Shown: positions 35,839-50,385 of the stretch, piece after piece | Layout of the letters: each line of letters starts with the position of its first letter | Position numbering within the stretch: position 1 is the first letter of the stretch | Source of the DNA: Mya arenaria | Lineage: Eukaryota > Mollusca > Bivalvia > Myida > Myidae | Direction of reading: 5' to 3' | Assembly (NCBI RefSeq): GCF_026914265.1 | Contig: NC_069132.1 | Span: forward strand, 37,689,152 to 37,753,151 | DNA length: 64,000 bases | Translations under genes and position numbers: made by a program | Notes under the pieces: generated by a model | Told to the model about the DNA's origin: nothing | The model's database searches: none | Seen by the model: the letters and a program-made list of their open reading frames with translations, nothing else

Positions 35839-36400
35839 GGTGCATCTATATTGTGTTTAAGGATGCAGGTCTAAATATATACGTGCAACATCTCTCTTTA
35901 TGAGATAGAGACGCACCTCTATGTTATTATTTAGATCTGCACCTCTTAATATAGAGATGCACCTTTTATTTCATTAATAAGATCTGCACTCCTTAAAGAT
36001 GCACTCATGCTCCCAAACATGATTTACCACAATTAATCCACTTTTTAATATACCAAAATGATGAATAAATGCCGAAAACAATGGTTCTTATGAAGAATAC
36101 CGAGTATAATTTGTAATTAAGATGTGGAAAACACGGTATTTCTACCTTATGCGATGATAGTAGATTACAGTAAGCATTTTAGCACTCACCAATTATTTAA
36201 TATTTTTGCGTGTTAAGTTATTTAATACACGGTTAATATTGTGTTATCAGTTATTTCCATAATTGCATTATTTAGTAAGTAGTTAAAGGTTTATCACTCA
36301 AAAACTATGTTTGTTATACAAGTGTAAGTATTGATTTTGAATAAGAGTGCCACTTTAATAAAGAGGTGCACCTCTTACCTATACTAAGGGTGCACCTCGA
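35839..36400. repeat. GAGGTGCACCTCTT-type repeats split by a MITE
   Basis: Short palindrome-like units (GAGGTGCAYCT, AGATCTGCACCTCTTAA) occur several times at 35839-35992 and resume at 36359-36400 on the far side of the MITE at 35993-36358. The MITE therefore inserted into, or is flanked by, an older repeat whose GCAC core resembles its own end. Confidence 0.55.
35993..36358. mobile_element. TTAA-bounded MITE, copy 3
   Basis: TTAA at 35993-35996 and 36355-36358, ends AGATGCACTCATGCTCCC and GAATAAGAGTGCCACT, interior as in copies 1 and 2. Confidence 0.85.
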
Positions 36401-36739
36401 GTTTATAGAGATCAACCATAAGATGGGGACTTTTGACCCAAATGGTACGCCATACTTTAAAGTTAATCTTTTATTTCCCTCTGATTAAAGTGTCACAAAT
36501 GAACTGAGGGAACTTGTAAACATTGTATTCAACTGATACACATCACGTTGCGTAAGTTGTATTGTAAAAGATAAATGAATTTCGAATATATTACGTTCGG
36601 AAGCGAACACTATATTTATAATGTAGCAATTATGAAGTTTGATTGCGATTGTGATTAACACTAAAGACATGTGAAACATCACCAACGCCATTTGAAACGA
36701 CTTACACGGTAGTTTTAGTCCCATACCGGTTTCACCGGA

Positions 36740-37100
36740 GGGGTTTTAAGGTTTACCCTCCGTCCGTCCTTCCGTCCATCCGTCCACAAAAATATTGATC
36801 CTGCGAAAACTCAAGAAGTATCAAAGATAGATTAAAGAAACGTAATATGTGGAAAGAGGGCAATATGAAAATTATGCACATAAGTTTATTTCTTTCGTCA
36901 GACAAAGAAATGCAGAGTTATGGATCTTTACCTATTCAAAAATAGCTATTGACTGAAACAAAATCTCGGTTCTGAGATAACTAAAAAAGTATCCAAGCCT
37001 GCTTAATGAAACTTTGTATATGGAAAGAGGGCAGTGTGGAAATTATGCGCGTTAGATTTTTTCGTCAGAAAAGGTAATGCTCAGTTTGTGGATAGAGGGC
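36740..37100. repeat. TCCG-rich dispersed repeat with internal duplication
   Basis: Begins with a CCGTCCGTCC run (about 36760-36785). It then has two similar blocks: GGAAAGAGGGCAATATG..AATTATGC near 36850 and GGAAAGAGGGCAGTGTG..AATTATGC near 37020. It looks like an old dispersed element; the class is unknown. Confidence 0.5.
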
Positions 37101-38429
37101 AATACGTCAAAAGTAGTGATGGGTGATCTGGTAGATTTTACGGCTAAAACTGTTGCATTATGATGGATAAAGTTTCCTGTAAATGCCATTAGTTCACTAT
37201 CACATGGGCTGGTTTATCCTAGGGTAACTAAGTCATCCTTCCAAATGATCCAAACGGACAAGCGCTGTTAAAGAAAACATGTGACCATCACCTCTAGGAA
37301 TCACGGGATTATTACGGTGGAGGTGATATTGGACCTGTTTTCACATTATTTGAATGATGGAGGGGATTAAAACTAAACCTAACCCTTAACGTTATTCCAA
37401 AATCTAATCCCAACAGTACTCGATTTTGGGGCAAACGAAAACTGAACATAATATTTTAAAAATACACACTTAACTCACACATATATTTTTTCATTACGTT
37501 AAATCGGACATTACGCGTTGTAATATTTTCCACTCGTTTCATTCCAAATATAAAATATTTACTATTTAACCTCACAATACGTATTGTACAGAACACGCTG
37601 TTTATAGGTGTGCCACAGACGGGTGCCTTTATCTACAAGAGATTTGATGCAAAACAATGATGAAAAACATTCAATGACAAGTTTTAAACGCCTTCCAAAA
37701 GTATAGTTCTGCTACGGTCACAACGCAAACCAGCCCAGCTAGATATTTGCCGTGTAAAGTGCGCTATAGATATTACCACGGGAATGTTCACATCATTGCT
37801 ATAATGGTAACAAAAACAACCATACAAGAAATAGAAATACAGCCTTAAATAGTTTTATTGTTATATTGAAGACTAGTGAACTTATAACATTGAATACTAT
37901 GGCCAGAAGTGATAAAGCAAATCGCTTTCCAAACCATGTACCATGGTAACATTTATGCCAATTGACCATACTCGATAACAGTAAACTTCAGACATCCCCC
38001 AACACAAATATAGCAAGAAACGCTCTGGACTAGAAATGCACACGCATACGTCAATGTCCTGAACTTATACGTACTGTTCACATGCTAGTATATTCCCAAC
38101 TCTAAAAGTGATACAGCTTTATCGTGTTATCACAATTTCACTTATTATACTTATTATAGTGCGTTGTTGCCAATGATTGGCCAATAAGAGAACGCAGTCA
38201 ATATAAACACCATCATCGGGACGCAAGCAGCATGAAGCCCGAACTGATTTTATGAACGCTTTATGACACAGGCCTATATTCTATGACAAACTTCAAACTT
38301 GCCAAAACGTTTATTTGAAAACTTGACAATATTTCAAGTGATCTAATTAGTATCCAAAGCCATGCTTGCACGAGAATACTAAACTACACTCTGGAATAAC
38401 AAAGCACATACATGATACAGGGATTTACA
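37101..38429. other. Intergenic, no supported gene
   Basis: No exon, repeat family or domain recognised. Confidence 0.35.
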
Positions 38430-38654
38430 ATTAGTTTAGTTTAAACTTATTTAATTTTATAACGATTGTGAAACAAGCTATTGCAACTTTTGCACAAAGT
38501 TGCGCGAGAGTGTGGTCTTGTGTTATGGGGGAAGCCGGAGTACCCGGAGAAAGCCAACTTGTCCGGCTTCGTGACCACGAACCAAACTTGCGCCCAGGCC
38601 GGGAATCGAACCAGGGTCGCCTTGGTGGGAAGCGAGTTCGCTAACCGGACAACC
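38430..38654 (-). mobile_element. tRNA-derived SINE, copy 2
   Basis: Same family and orientation as 19622-19876: the minus strand carries GGTTGTCCGGTTAGCG, GGTTCGATTCCC, then GTACTCCGG and AAGACCACACTCTC, ending near TTTAAAC. Confidence 0.8.
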
Positions 38655-39680
38655 GAACTATAATTACGATTATAACCTTTTTTATGATTAGAACTGGTAA
38701 ATTATTATATTAACGTTTTATAAACTATATTCATTAATTCTATTTTTAGTTCATAACTCAATCATTTTTATTCATTATATATGTGTATATATATATATAA
38801 GTTTCAAACTACTATAGATGATACCTTTCTTCAAACAAATGCACTAGCTATATGTTGGTACTACTTATTTATCAATGGAAAACTATCATTCAGTTAGTAC
38901 GGCAGGAGGCCAATTAACTGAGCACAATGTAAGAGTGTACACGGAAATCCTCACTGCTTTTAGCTAAGGTTCTTAAACCCTTATAATGAACCGAACAATA
39001 TGGCTTCTGTTTAAAGAATAATTTGAAATGGGTGGATTCTTAAACAAAGTATAATTGTTTAGCTTATGTTTAACGTATTAAGTTAATACACATTTGTATA
39101 GAACATCATAAATAACATCACTGACTTAAGTATAAAACCTATATAGGTTCGTGATAGCAGACATATATATTTACCCATTTCATGGGGCAGAATATGCAAA
39201 GAAAAATAATATACCGTGAGTGATGAGATTGAAATAATAAATAGTAGCCACTTTTGCATTGGTTTAAAGATACACATCGAAAGAAAAAAAAACTAATTTT
39301 CTTTTAATAATAGGGAGTGAACAAATGAAGTTTGTCACAAAGTCAACCTAATTTAATGTACCTATTGACAATAAGATGGTGTTTTCTAACCCATTCGATT
39401 AACTGAAAAACATGAAGTGAGCACACCAGTGAAGGTTGGTAAGTTATTCCTTTTAAAGGTATGTAATATTTTCGTGCATCTAGAACCATATAATATAATA
39501 AGGCTTCAGAAAAGAATAAATTCAGTTATATATAATATTGGTTTAGATTGCACACAACGTAACAAGTGAAAACGCCGAAGAAAACGCGAAATCAGGTGGT
39601 GGCACACGGAAGAAACCAATTTTGGAATTAAAATTTTGATATTTCTTAAACTCTTCTTCGAACTTTACTTAAGACATTTC

Positions 39681-40450
39681 TTATTTAATGCGCAAAATTT
39701 CTATGTGTCGCTTTTGAAGTTGATGTCTTAGATAATAAAACAAATAAGTTTGCAAATAATCCGGATTTGCAAACTTATACCGCATGCTGACAGGATTCGT
39801 ATTGGAACATATGGCCTGATATTTCTCGTTCAAGTCGAGCCTTATTGATTCACGCATGCAGGCATAAGCGTCTGCATTTCCCACGGCAGTCAATGCTACG
39901 GCATCCACTAATTTTGTAACAAGTACATCTGAATTCACACTCTCCTGGTAATCCCGTCCTGCAGATAAACTATCATCTGCATGATAAGCACCATAGCTTT
40001 GAGTGTGAAGTGCTAAATTATTTGAAGCCTCACGTCTTTAGAGCGCGTTATCGCTTCAATTTCTCTCCATTTTTCAGGATTTACTTTAGGGGGATTCAAC
40101 TTCGTGACATTTCTGGCACGAGGTACTTATCTGCCAAATCATTCTGTTTTTGTCTGTCTTTGTCTTGTCAATGATTTTGTCAGTCAAACTGACCAAAGGT
40201 CCCTAAATCGATGAGCCTTATGCTTCGCTCAATGACAACTGCGGGAATGTCCTCAAATATATCAGCCGCAGTAACTTGTTGGCTGCAGCTGGCCTGGTCA
40301 GCGACATCAGGCGTTGACATTGAGGAAGACTCGTCTTCACTCTCATCGCATGGTTCATGTATGAATTCGATCTATGTCTGACTTCAAATGAACAAAATTT
40401 TGAATCATCTCTTGCATAAGTTCACTTTGCCCCTGTTAGCCCTTCGAAAT
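39681..40450 (-). pseudogene. Retroelement gag-like ORF remnant
   Basis: An open minus-strand stretch (39681-39938, 85 codons) includes TKLVDAVALTAVGNADAYAC and RLDLNEKYQAICSN. Upstream, in frames broken by stops and shifts, come WREIEAITRSKD and a short acidic region. The pattern of an A-L..GNA core, then R..I...L...Y..LC, recalls ORF1/gag-like proteins of DIRS-type or similar retroelements in invertebrates. Assignment is from memory of the pattern and is weak. No reverse transcriptase was seen alongside. Clearly inactive. Confidence 0.4.
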
Positions 40451-40599
40451 GGCCAGCAAATCATTCTGTGGTGCTCGAAAATTATCCCGTTTAGGCATGT
40501 CCGAACTCTCTTCCTGAGTTCAGGGTATATCTGTTTCAGTTGGACAAATTTCTTGTGATCTTTTTTTTTTGCAAAATACCACCATTGCTATCCAGTACG

Positions 40600-43177
40600 A
40601 TACACTGTTTATGTCCGAGTGTTTGATTAAATAGTACAATAATTGCAAATAAGACTATTATAATTCACGAATAAAATTAAATAAATCCAATATATCATTT
40701 ATTTATATATCATCTATCAGTTAGCACTCTACAGTGAGTATAATATTGATGTGTACTCAGCAAGGGCTAGAACGCAGTTGACCAGTAGGTCTGCTGACGC
40801 ATATCACACGGGGGCCATCACGTGACTTAGTTCTGAAGGAGAATGTAGTTTCCATTGTAGTCTTAATAAATATTTGTCGGTAAAAAGAACTTCCAGCCTG
40901 CCCTCTGTTTTATTTAACCTCTTTTTAAGTAAATTTTTCCGAGAACTCACGGGCAATAAAAAAACGACCAGCATTTTGGTATTTAATTGTGGGATAAACG
41001 ATAACAGAATATTTTTTAAGAAACTTTAATGTACAACATACATACGACATCATTCAGGAGCAGTAACAATAAATTATTCATTTTTTTTTTGTTTTTAAAA
41101 AGTGTTGAAAAAAGTCCAGAATTTCAAAGAAATTCGCTATATCGTCTGTACCTTCATTTTGCTTCATAGAATGATTAAAAGAAATAAGGTAAAACAGTGG
41201 ATTGGTTTTAATCGTGAGTCGTGAGACCTGAAAATGTTTCTGTTTAGCCCATATAATATTGCTGAAACTTGACAAATATATCTATTGATTTGAAAGAAAA
41301 TTGTTAGCATAACTAAATATGTACAAAACAAAATGTATACATACAGCAACATAGTACAATGCAAACATCTCAAAAGATAGCAAGTTATTAGAAGTTTGAA
41401 TAACACAGCAAATGTCATTAAGCAATAAGGTAAATGAGCACACATAAATACTATGTAATAAAACATGTTAGGGTGGATTATTTAACGTTCTTTTCGATTA
41501 TCTTCTGAGTAACAAAACACCTAAACCGATTTTACTATGTGGTGCAGACTTATTGGGACATTATGAGGCAATAATAAAGATAAATCTGGCATGATTATTT
41601 CCTTCTACATAATAGTGTACAACAGCATTAAATACAAGCGTATAGTAAAATGGTGGTTTATATTAGCAAATATTAGCAAATACATGGTTCGTTTCTAACA
41701 TATTCTTATAGTAACACTATGAGTAGAGGTAGATGTAAGAGACATACAACCGCAGTGATTTCATACCGTAGCAGGCTCGTGCATAGTATGAATCAAGTGA
41801 GGGAGTATATGCTATGCATTGTCAGATATAGTAAATATTATATCTCAACGACCTAACATTCGTACGTTTATGACAGCCCGCAATTGGCCAAGTTAGTTTT
41901 TCAGCAAAAATAATAATGATTGAGGTTACTGTGAACGTTAAATGTAACCTAAAAACAAGCTACTTCCGGTTTCAGAACACCAACGTTTTTAAAACGATTC
42001 GTGTATGAATTTAGAATGATTTTTTCCAAGGCCTTCTTTACGTTCAGTTGCAAAAATAATACGGTTTGATTCTCGAAGTGAGTTTCGGCAAATACGCAAT
42101 TATTAATATAAGATATATAAAAGAACAACAATAAAAAGCTAATGTAGTCTTTTTATCTCTGTATATGCATTGAAATATACCTTTATTAAACACGTAGTGG
42201 TGTAATACACACCCTCTTATTATGTCGGATTACGTCACTTATGTTGGAGTTCAGGTTCAATCGAATACATTTATCAAGTATATATATCACAATTTATGTA
42301 CATCATAAACAAATAAATGTCATATAATTTTGACATGACAACATAGTGTAACTATATTGTAAAAATAGTGTTTAAATAAATTTGACAAGCAAGAACAAAG
42401 TGAAATACATCATCTACAATATATTCACACAATGACCAATAGCGACATTCGCTATAGTTGATTTGAAACTCTTTTCAATCAAAAGGGTGTGCCATGATCC
42501 CGCATGTAACTAAACAGGGATTAAACACATGAAAACAGTAAATGAAAATTCTCAAATTTGTCTCTTATACAAACAGCGGTGAATAGTTAAGGTTTGTAAA
42601 TATTTTGCGGAAATTTAAGTGTAAAACATATCATACGTTATAGTTAAAACTCGGTAAAGTTTAGCGAAGGATATTGTAAGTGTATGTACATGTGTAATTC
42701 ATTTGTTCAATAAGAATTTGTGGACATTTTGGACATAAAACATAAGTGAAAATGATGTTTCAGATAAAAACAAATCTTTAATGACATGTCCTCATTATCT
42801 TCGAATTTCTGTCATTGGGAAAAAATGAAATAAATTAATGCATACATTCCAATTAATGAAACATGAAACGAGTAAAGAAAACTGAATAAGGTCGAATTCA
42901 TGAAATGTTGAAAACATCAAAAAATAGCTACAAACCATACTGTGATGATTTTTATTGTTACTGATTATTTGTAGATTTCACAAGAGTGTAATAACAAAAG
43001 TTTAACATTTTGAGCGATGTAAATTATTGAAGAACAGTAAGCAGTAAGGCGTAAAATTAAGGCACTAAGGACACTGAAGCGAGACTGGATATAAACTGCA
43101 GTTGACACGTTATCAATGCCATATGAAATGTCTCATTCTCAGGTGATCCGCAAGTCATTCTTACATTTTGTAGACCA
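40600..43177. other. Intergenic, no supported gene
   Basis: AT-rich. Open frames such as 41164-41466 are hydrophobic by composition and have no domain or splice support. Confidence 0.4.
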
Positions 43178-43560
43178 TTAAAGATGCACTCTCACTCCCA
43201 AACATAATTACCACATTATACATAACTTTGTTAATATACCAAAAGATGTGAATAAATGTCAAAAACAGTGGTTCTTATGAGGGATATCGATTTTAATTTG
43301 AAAGAATGGTGCAGAAAACAGGGTATTTCTACAATATGAAATGATAGTTGATAAGAGTAAGTCTTTTAGCTTTCACCAATCATTTAATATTCATGCATGT
43401 ACAGCTAGAAAATACATGGTCAAAATCTTGTTAATTAATATTTATAATTAATACTTTTCAAAAGTGCATTGTTTAGTAAGTTGTTTAAGGTTTATCACTC
43501 AAAATTTATGTTTGTTATGCATGTTTATGTAATGATTTTGAATACGAGTGTCACTTTTAA
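43178..43560. mobile_element. TTAA-bounded MITE, copy 4
   Basis: TTAA at 43178-43181 and 43557-43560, left end AGATGCACTCTCACTCCC, right end GAATACGAGTGTCACT. It is in the same orientation as the other three copies. Confidence 0.85.
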
Positions 43561-44000
43561 TGACGTCAGTTAATGTTTGTTTTGTCAGAAAGACCTGGCA
43601 AACAGCGCATTAAAACTCCGGACGTTTGGTTATCCAATCGTTACGGTGCCACATGTCTTATGTTACTATGGTGACCTCTACCTACAGATGGGTAACATAC
43701 TCAAACTACAGTAAAACCACGAGTTAAACGATGTTGCGAACAACCCATTTAAGTCTATTAGGAAATGTCTTACAATGTAGTTTTAAAGTTTTAACTTAAA
43801 AGTCGAAAGTTGACTTCAAGACTGATTACGTATTGCGCTGTGGAAATCGCCTATATTTTCAAAACATGTCTCGTTTAATGTGATAGTGTAGAAGAAAACA
43901 ACAACAACAACAACAACTAAAATGATTAAAATGCAAAATGTTTTGTTTCACAAAAACACACCAAAAATATATTTTTTTTTAAAAAGGAAAAATATTATAG

Positions 44001-44537
44001 GTATCTTCCATGGCCGAGAGTGTAAGATAGGTTCATTCCGACCCTGCACGAGGGTCGGGATGTACCTATCTTACACGAGCGGCTATGGTAGATGCTTTTT
44101 CTCCCACCTCAGTTAAGCAACATTAAGAAAAAAATGTATTTTTTGCTGGAACACGTTTGTGCTTAGTGAAAATAATTGCGTATGGATATGCGATAGCTCG
44201 TGGTTGTCATGGATATGCGCGCAGTGATCCAGTTAATGTTAATAGTCAAATCGGTCTTTTTAAATAGTTCTAAGGGGAATGAAGCATTATTTCGTGAATG
44301 GTGCTTGAAAACTGTTTTATAGTGACATTTGAAGCGAGAAGTAATTAATTAGCATTCTAAATATTACCATAATACAAGATTTCCTTGGTGCTACTGACGA
44401 CAGTCTTCAACAAGGGAGGTAATTACAATGAGGTGACCATTAAAAAGGAGTTCCATACGGGATTTTTATCTTCGCAAGATACGAATATCTAGCATGGTTA
44501 AATCATTGGATCTACTTATCAGAGGTGGGAGAAAAAA
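44001..44537 (+). repeat. Palindrome-plus-TIR composite repeat, copy 2
   Basis: The palindrome at 44001-44094 has lost the central GTTTCCGCAAAACACCC hairpin. It is followed by a body of about 440 bp ending AGAGGTGGGAGAAAA, alignable to 950-1395 and 56576-57015. Confidence 0.75.
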
Positions 44538-45358
44538 GTATATGATTTAATTGTCGTTTCACGATAATCTTCTCCATTGGCCTTATCAAGTATTAGCGGT
44601 CATGTGCAAACAGTGATAATCGGTTTTCACATCGTTTTTATTTCCTTGTCATCGGACATTTTAATTTTTAAAACGTGAAAATTTTAAAACCAGCCAATTG
44701 TTTGTTTTGTTTTAACATGCTTTCGAGAAAATTAGTGAAATTATGAACTCGAGGTAATCATAAGGATTTTGTATTCAGGACCGGCAATGGTGCTCGACTC
44801 CTCGACATCTTGAACATTTCGATCAAGTGTCAATATATCAGTTTTATATGGCAATTGAAAGAAAAGTGGTCGGGACAAAGCTTCGACTTTGACTGGCCGC
44901 GGTTTTGAATGAATCCTTGTTCGACCGATCGCAATTTAACTTGACACCCATTTATAAACAAACTTTAATTTAAGTTATATAACTTATTGTGTGTGTGATC
45001 CACACAGTATTTTCATCGTTATTCAAAATCATTCATTTTTTTTCTATAGTTTGGTCAGACTGTCCTCATACAATTCTTTAAAAAAAGCCAAACTACAAAT
45101 CATCGAGCAATGACAATTGTTTAAGATTATTATTTATATTCATGTAAATTTGTTATAATTGCAAGAAAAATATCCACAAATAATACATGTATTTGGTTAA
45201 TATCTGCCATGGTATGGAAACTTGGAGAGTAATTATTGTCCGCCGTAGAAAATATTTGCATTCAATTTTCCTATGTTTTGTGTTATTTTACTATACGTAG
45301 TTTTAAATTCAAATGCATTTCACGCATGTTAACGTAATAGGGCATATTTTGCACCATT

Positions 45359-48300
45359 TTAGGATGTATCCTTACACTCCACGGAATGCCATTCGACAAA
45401 AGCGTTTTCTGGACAGAAAACTATTTTAGTGATCTTGCTCGCCTTGTGTGGGGATTCGAATTGTCCTATAAACTTGTTATCGAGTAATACCTGTAAAAAA
45501 ACAACAATTTCATAACGTGTATCCATCATACCGTAAACAGTGAATCAAATCTTAACATTATCTTCAGCATTTAAAGCAATATCAAAGTTCATGCAGTAAC
45601 AGTCAGTGCTTTAACAAGTATTGACTGAAGTAGAACGGACAATTATTAGGTGAGTTTATTTTCCCGATCTGCTATTAAACAGATAATCAGCAGGTAAGTT
45701 TTGTCTGCTGTATAGGTCAGAGTGCTTCTGATTGGCTAAGATACAGTGCCCCGTTTCAATAAGGTATCTTATTCGTTAACATTACGTGGCTTGGGACTGA
45801 TCGGGTTTAACACTACAATAGCGGACATAATCCGAGCAATTCATGTCCGTATCTTATTAAAACGCATCTTCCAACCAATACGGAGTTACATTCAGAGCTC
45901 CTCGGCCATTTTTATCGAAAATAACCTCGAATGATCAGGTTTGCCGGTACATCAGTAAAAGTAGTTCGTATTTTTTTAATTATATCATTAATTAAATGTA
46001 GTGTTTTAAAGTTGTATTTATTTTATAAGTTTTAACTCATTGCAAGTGAAGTGTATTATTGCAAACATAATTAAGATTCCCAATAGTTAAGTCATAAAGT
46101 TTAACTGCTTGATAAAATTACTACGCGATCTACTTGCAGCGGACTTAAACGTACCACTTTATGAGTATGTAAACCGTCCAAATACATCCGAGGTTGTTTT
46201 CGATATATGATCAATTGGTTAGTGGGTTTTCAGATCTGCTATGAAATATATGATCAATTGGTCAGTGGGTTTTCCGATCCGCTATGAAATATATGATCAA
46301 CTGGTTAGTGGGTTTTCAGATCTGCTATGAAATATATGATTAATTGGTCAGTGGGTTTTCCGATTTTCCGATCCGCTATGCAATATATGATCAATTGGTC
46401 AGTGGGTTTTCCGATCCGCTATGAAATATATGATCAATTGGTCAGTGGGTTTTCAGATCTGCTATGAAATATATGATCAATTGGGCAGTGGGTTTTCAGA
46501 TCTGCTAAAAAAGTATGAAATATATGATCAATTTGTCAGTGGGTTTTCCGATCTGCTACGAAACAGATAAACAATAGGGCAATGGATTATCCCATTTGCT
46601 TTGAAACAGATATTAAATAGACTCGGGTGCTTGTATGACTAAGGATGAAACAAATCATAATTGAGCCATTCATTTTACGATCTGACCTAGATCGGGTAAC
46701 TGAAAGGTCAGCTAATTTTCCGATCTGTTATGAGTCAAATACTCAAATGGCCAGTTGATTTCCGATCTGGTATAAATGAGATAACTAAACGGCGACCTGA
46801 TTTTCCGATCTTGTATGGATCAAATAATCATACAGAAAGCTGATTTTCCCTGTTTGAAATACGTTTTCTAATGAATTTCATCTTAAGTACTTCAGTACAC
46901 ACGATGTGCATGACTTAATTAAAGGTTATTCAACACTGTTCCGTACAATACGGAATATATTTGGACACAAACACAGCTTGGAAAGTCATGTTGGACTCAC
47001 CCAGCTTTTTTATAAATATTATCCCAAGTATATTCTGTACAGGATTTTTTTCATTTTTTATTTAACATTTTCTGTACAATACAGAATATATTTAGAATAA
47101 TATTTAAAAGTATAATTAGGTTCATAGATATAGAATAAAATGGTCAATTAAAACATTCCGTGTTTACAAAAGACAATATTGATCCGAAAACAACCGAAGC
47201 TGTATTGTAACGCATTATCTAACAGTTGTTGATTCGGATTATCATTCGGAAACTTTGCACAGTTTTCGGGATATATCATAGGTTTAACAAAGGACATGTG
47301 AATCGTACAATATGGAAAATATGGGAATCTGTATGCGCTTGCGTCCTAATATGGAGGGTCAAATGTATATTGTACGGTCACGTGGTTCAATAGAGCATTT
47401 ACGATTCGACGTATAAATTAGGTATATTCAGTTCAAATAATCTTACTAAACAAAGAATTACGGTCGAGATTGAAGATTTTGTTTGTATCTTACATGAAAT
47501 ATTTTTTACTTTTACCTGACAGTGGTCTGAATAGATTGCCAACGTAACTTCTTGCACCTGGCCAACGATTCCTGGGTATACTATGTCTGCAGGGAGGTGA
47601 CGCCACCGACCATCTTTGTAGTAATCCATGAGGAAGTATCCGTGTCTTATTGCGACATGTATGTAGAAGTTATATGCATCCATAATAAGATTGATACTGA
47701 AACTGAAAATGGCAAAGTATAAAAACAAACTAGTTGTAGTTTTAAGAATCAAAACCATTCGGGCGGTTTCTTAATTTATGTTTCGGCCTCCTTTAGTCCT
47801 ATGCGTAGATTACACTTAGAACTATTTCTTCCCGAATCACTTTGGGTAGAAATTAGATACAAGACTGAATATTTCCTTATATGCTTATAAATCGCAATTC
47901 TCACCTTATATAGAACTTTCGGTCCGTATTAATATTTGAATTTAAAAGGCTTCTTACTTGTGCGAGAATATAATTCTTTTGGGTGATATCAACGAAGACC
48001 AGCTGAACTCCTCAAACCACAAATTTAAAGATACCATGCTACTTAATAATCTATATAATGTCATAAAAACGCTGACCAGAGTAACGAATACTTCTCTTAC
48101 TTTCTTAGACCCTCTCGCGGTATCAGAACATATTAGTGTCCTAAATTCAGGAGTTTCTGAAACTATTTCACACATAAGTGATCAATTTTTCGACATACGC
48201 ATTCATCAAAAGTAATTTCGTATCAAATTCTTCAACTAAAAGAAAGGTATGGAACTATAAAAAAGCGGATTTTAACCAAATGAACGCTCTTATTTTCAAG

Positions 48301-48657
48301 TACTGATTGACGTATATTAAACGAGGAAGAATTGACGAAGCGTCAAATGAGTTTCCTAATATTTTCTTCGGAATAGCTGAAAGATGCATCCCAACATACT
48401 TTACAACTATACGAAATTTAGACAAGCCTTTGTACAACTCAGAAATTAGAAAACTAACACACAAGTGTGATAAGCTAAAGAAAAAAAGCCACTTTATCGA
48501 ACAAACCGCACAAGTGGTCCGAATATAAGAGCATAAGGAACAAAGTGACTAAATAAATATGATTAAACATGCAAAGGATCTTTTTACCTAACAATTCTTG
48601 ATAAACATACCTAGTTATATATATAGGACAGCAAAAAACTTCACAAACAGCACAGTG

Positions 48658-48689
<32 letters not shown>

Positions 48690-50349
48690 GTATGTATGCA
48701 CTGTGCTGTTTGTGAAGTTTTTTGCTGTCCTTCTATGTTTCTTGTTTGTGATTTTATGTTCTATGTCTTTGGCGTTTACCCAGTGCCATTAAACCGGGTT
48801 TATGTTTAAACTTTCTGCTACTGAGCTTGTTTCTGCAGCTTTATGCATAAATATTGAACAATACTATGGTTGAGTTTAATAGTTCAAAGAATGCAAGCAA
48901 TGAAAAAGGTATACCTCCGTTACACAACCCAGATACTTCGTATTCGTTTACTGACTTGGAAAAAGAAGATTTCCTGAACGATTATTTTGTTTCTATCTGT
49001 ATTGTGAACAATCTCAATGTAAATTTGCCGAAGTTTAACCTTAAAACACGGAGCGAACTTAGTAATATATCTGTTACCGAATCAGCTTATTGAGATCTAC
49101 AGTCAAATAAGCAAGTCATTCGATGATAAACTAGCAGCTACCTTAGTTTTCTGTGATATATCCAAGGTATTTGATAGAGTTTGGCACCGCGGACTTATTT
49201 TTAAACTTACAGAGTATGGAAATATCGGTAATGTAATCAACTGGATAACCATTACATACAAATTCAACGTCAACGAGTGTTTATTGGCACATCCTTTTCC
49301 CAGTTCAAACCAAGTACAGCAGGTGTACCACATAACTCTGTTTTTGGCCCTCTACTCATTCTCATATACGGTAATGACATAGCTAAAGTACAACTAGACC
49401 TTTTGAGGATGATAGTTCCCTTGCTGTCTCGTTGGCCAGCACAGATCATATGAAGAATACTATAAATGCTGACATGCAAACCCTTTCTGACTTGTCAAAA
49501 CGATGGCTTGTTCTATTCAACCCATATACAACTCAAGCAATGTTTTGTTCACTGTCAAATTAACCGCGCCCACATCTTGTTTTTTATTCAACAACACTCA
49601 CGTATTACGACACACATAAACACTTAGAGGTCACTCTAAGTTCTGACGGAACCTGGCAGCCAAATATTGAAAACATAATTGCTTCTGCAAAAATGGTTCT
49701 TGGTTTAATACAAGCTCTCAAATTTAAACTTCGTCGAAAATATTTCAATCAAATTTATCTTTCCTACTTAACACCAATCCTTTATTATTTAATTATAAAT
49801 TTAGGTACACTTAAAAGGAGAGATTTACAATCGTTCAACAATTCCTTCTGCCATTTCATTGTGGAATAGACTCGATGTATGCACAAGACACTCGCTTTCA
49901 CTCTCGTCTTTCAAGCGTAATTTACATCAAAGGGTTAAATGGCTTGATGTTCCATCTGTATTTGTCTTTAGAGAACGTCGATGGTCGGTTTATCATGTAC
50001 GCATAAGACATAACTGCAGTGGCCTCAATTCAGACTTGTTTAATAATCACCTCAGAGACTCTCTGTTATTTGGTCACTGTAATACTGAAGAAAATGCCGA
50101 ACACTACTTCTCTAACTTCTCTCTATTTATAGTCGAAAGGCAGGGACCTTTACGTAACACTAGACAATTTCATTTTTTTTGAGCACTAACACTACTTTTC
50201 GGATCTTCTAACCTCTCTAATGACGATAATGTTGTAATATTTATGGAAGTGAATCACTATATTAAGTAAAGTTATCGATTCTTTGACACTCCACAGTAAG
50301 CACAAGGAGCACTCAACCTCTCCCTCCTATCTGTCTCTTTTTCTCTCTT

Positions 50350-50385
<36 letters not shown>

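Noticed and set aside
41164..41466. 100-codon hydrophobic open frame on the minus strand
   Set aside because: Hydrophobicity follows from AT-rich codons; no splice sites, paralogue or domain.
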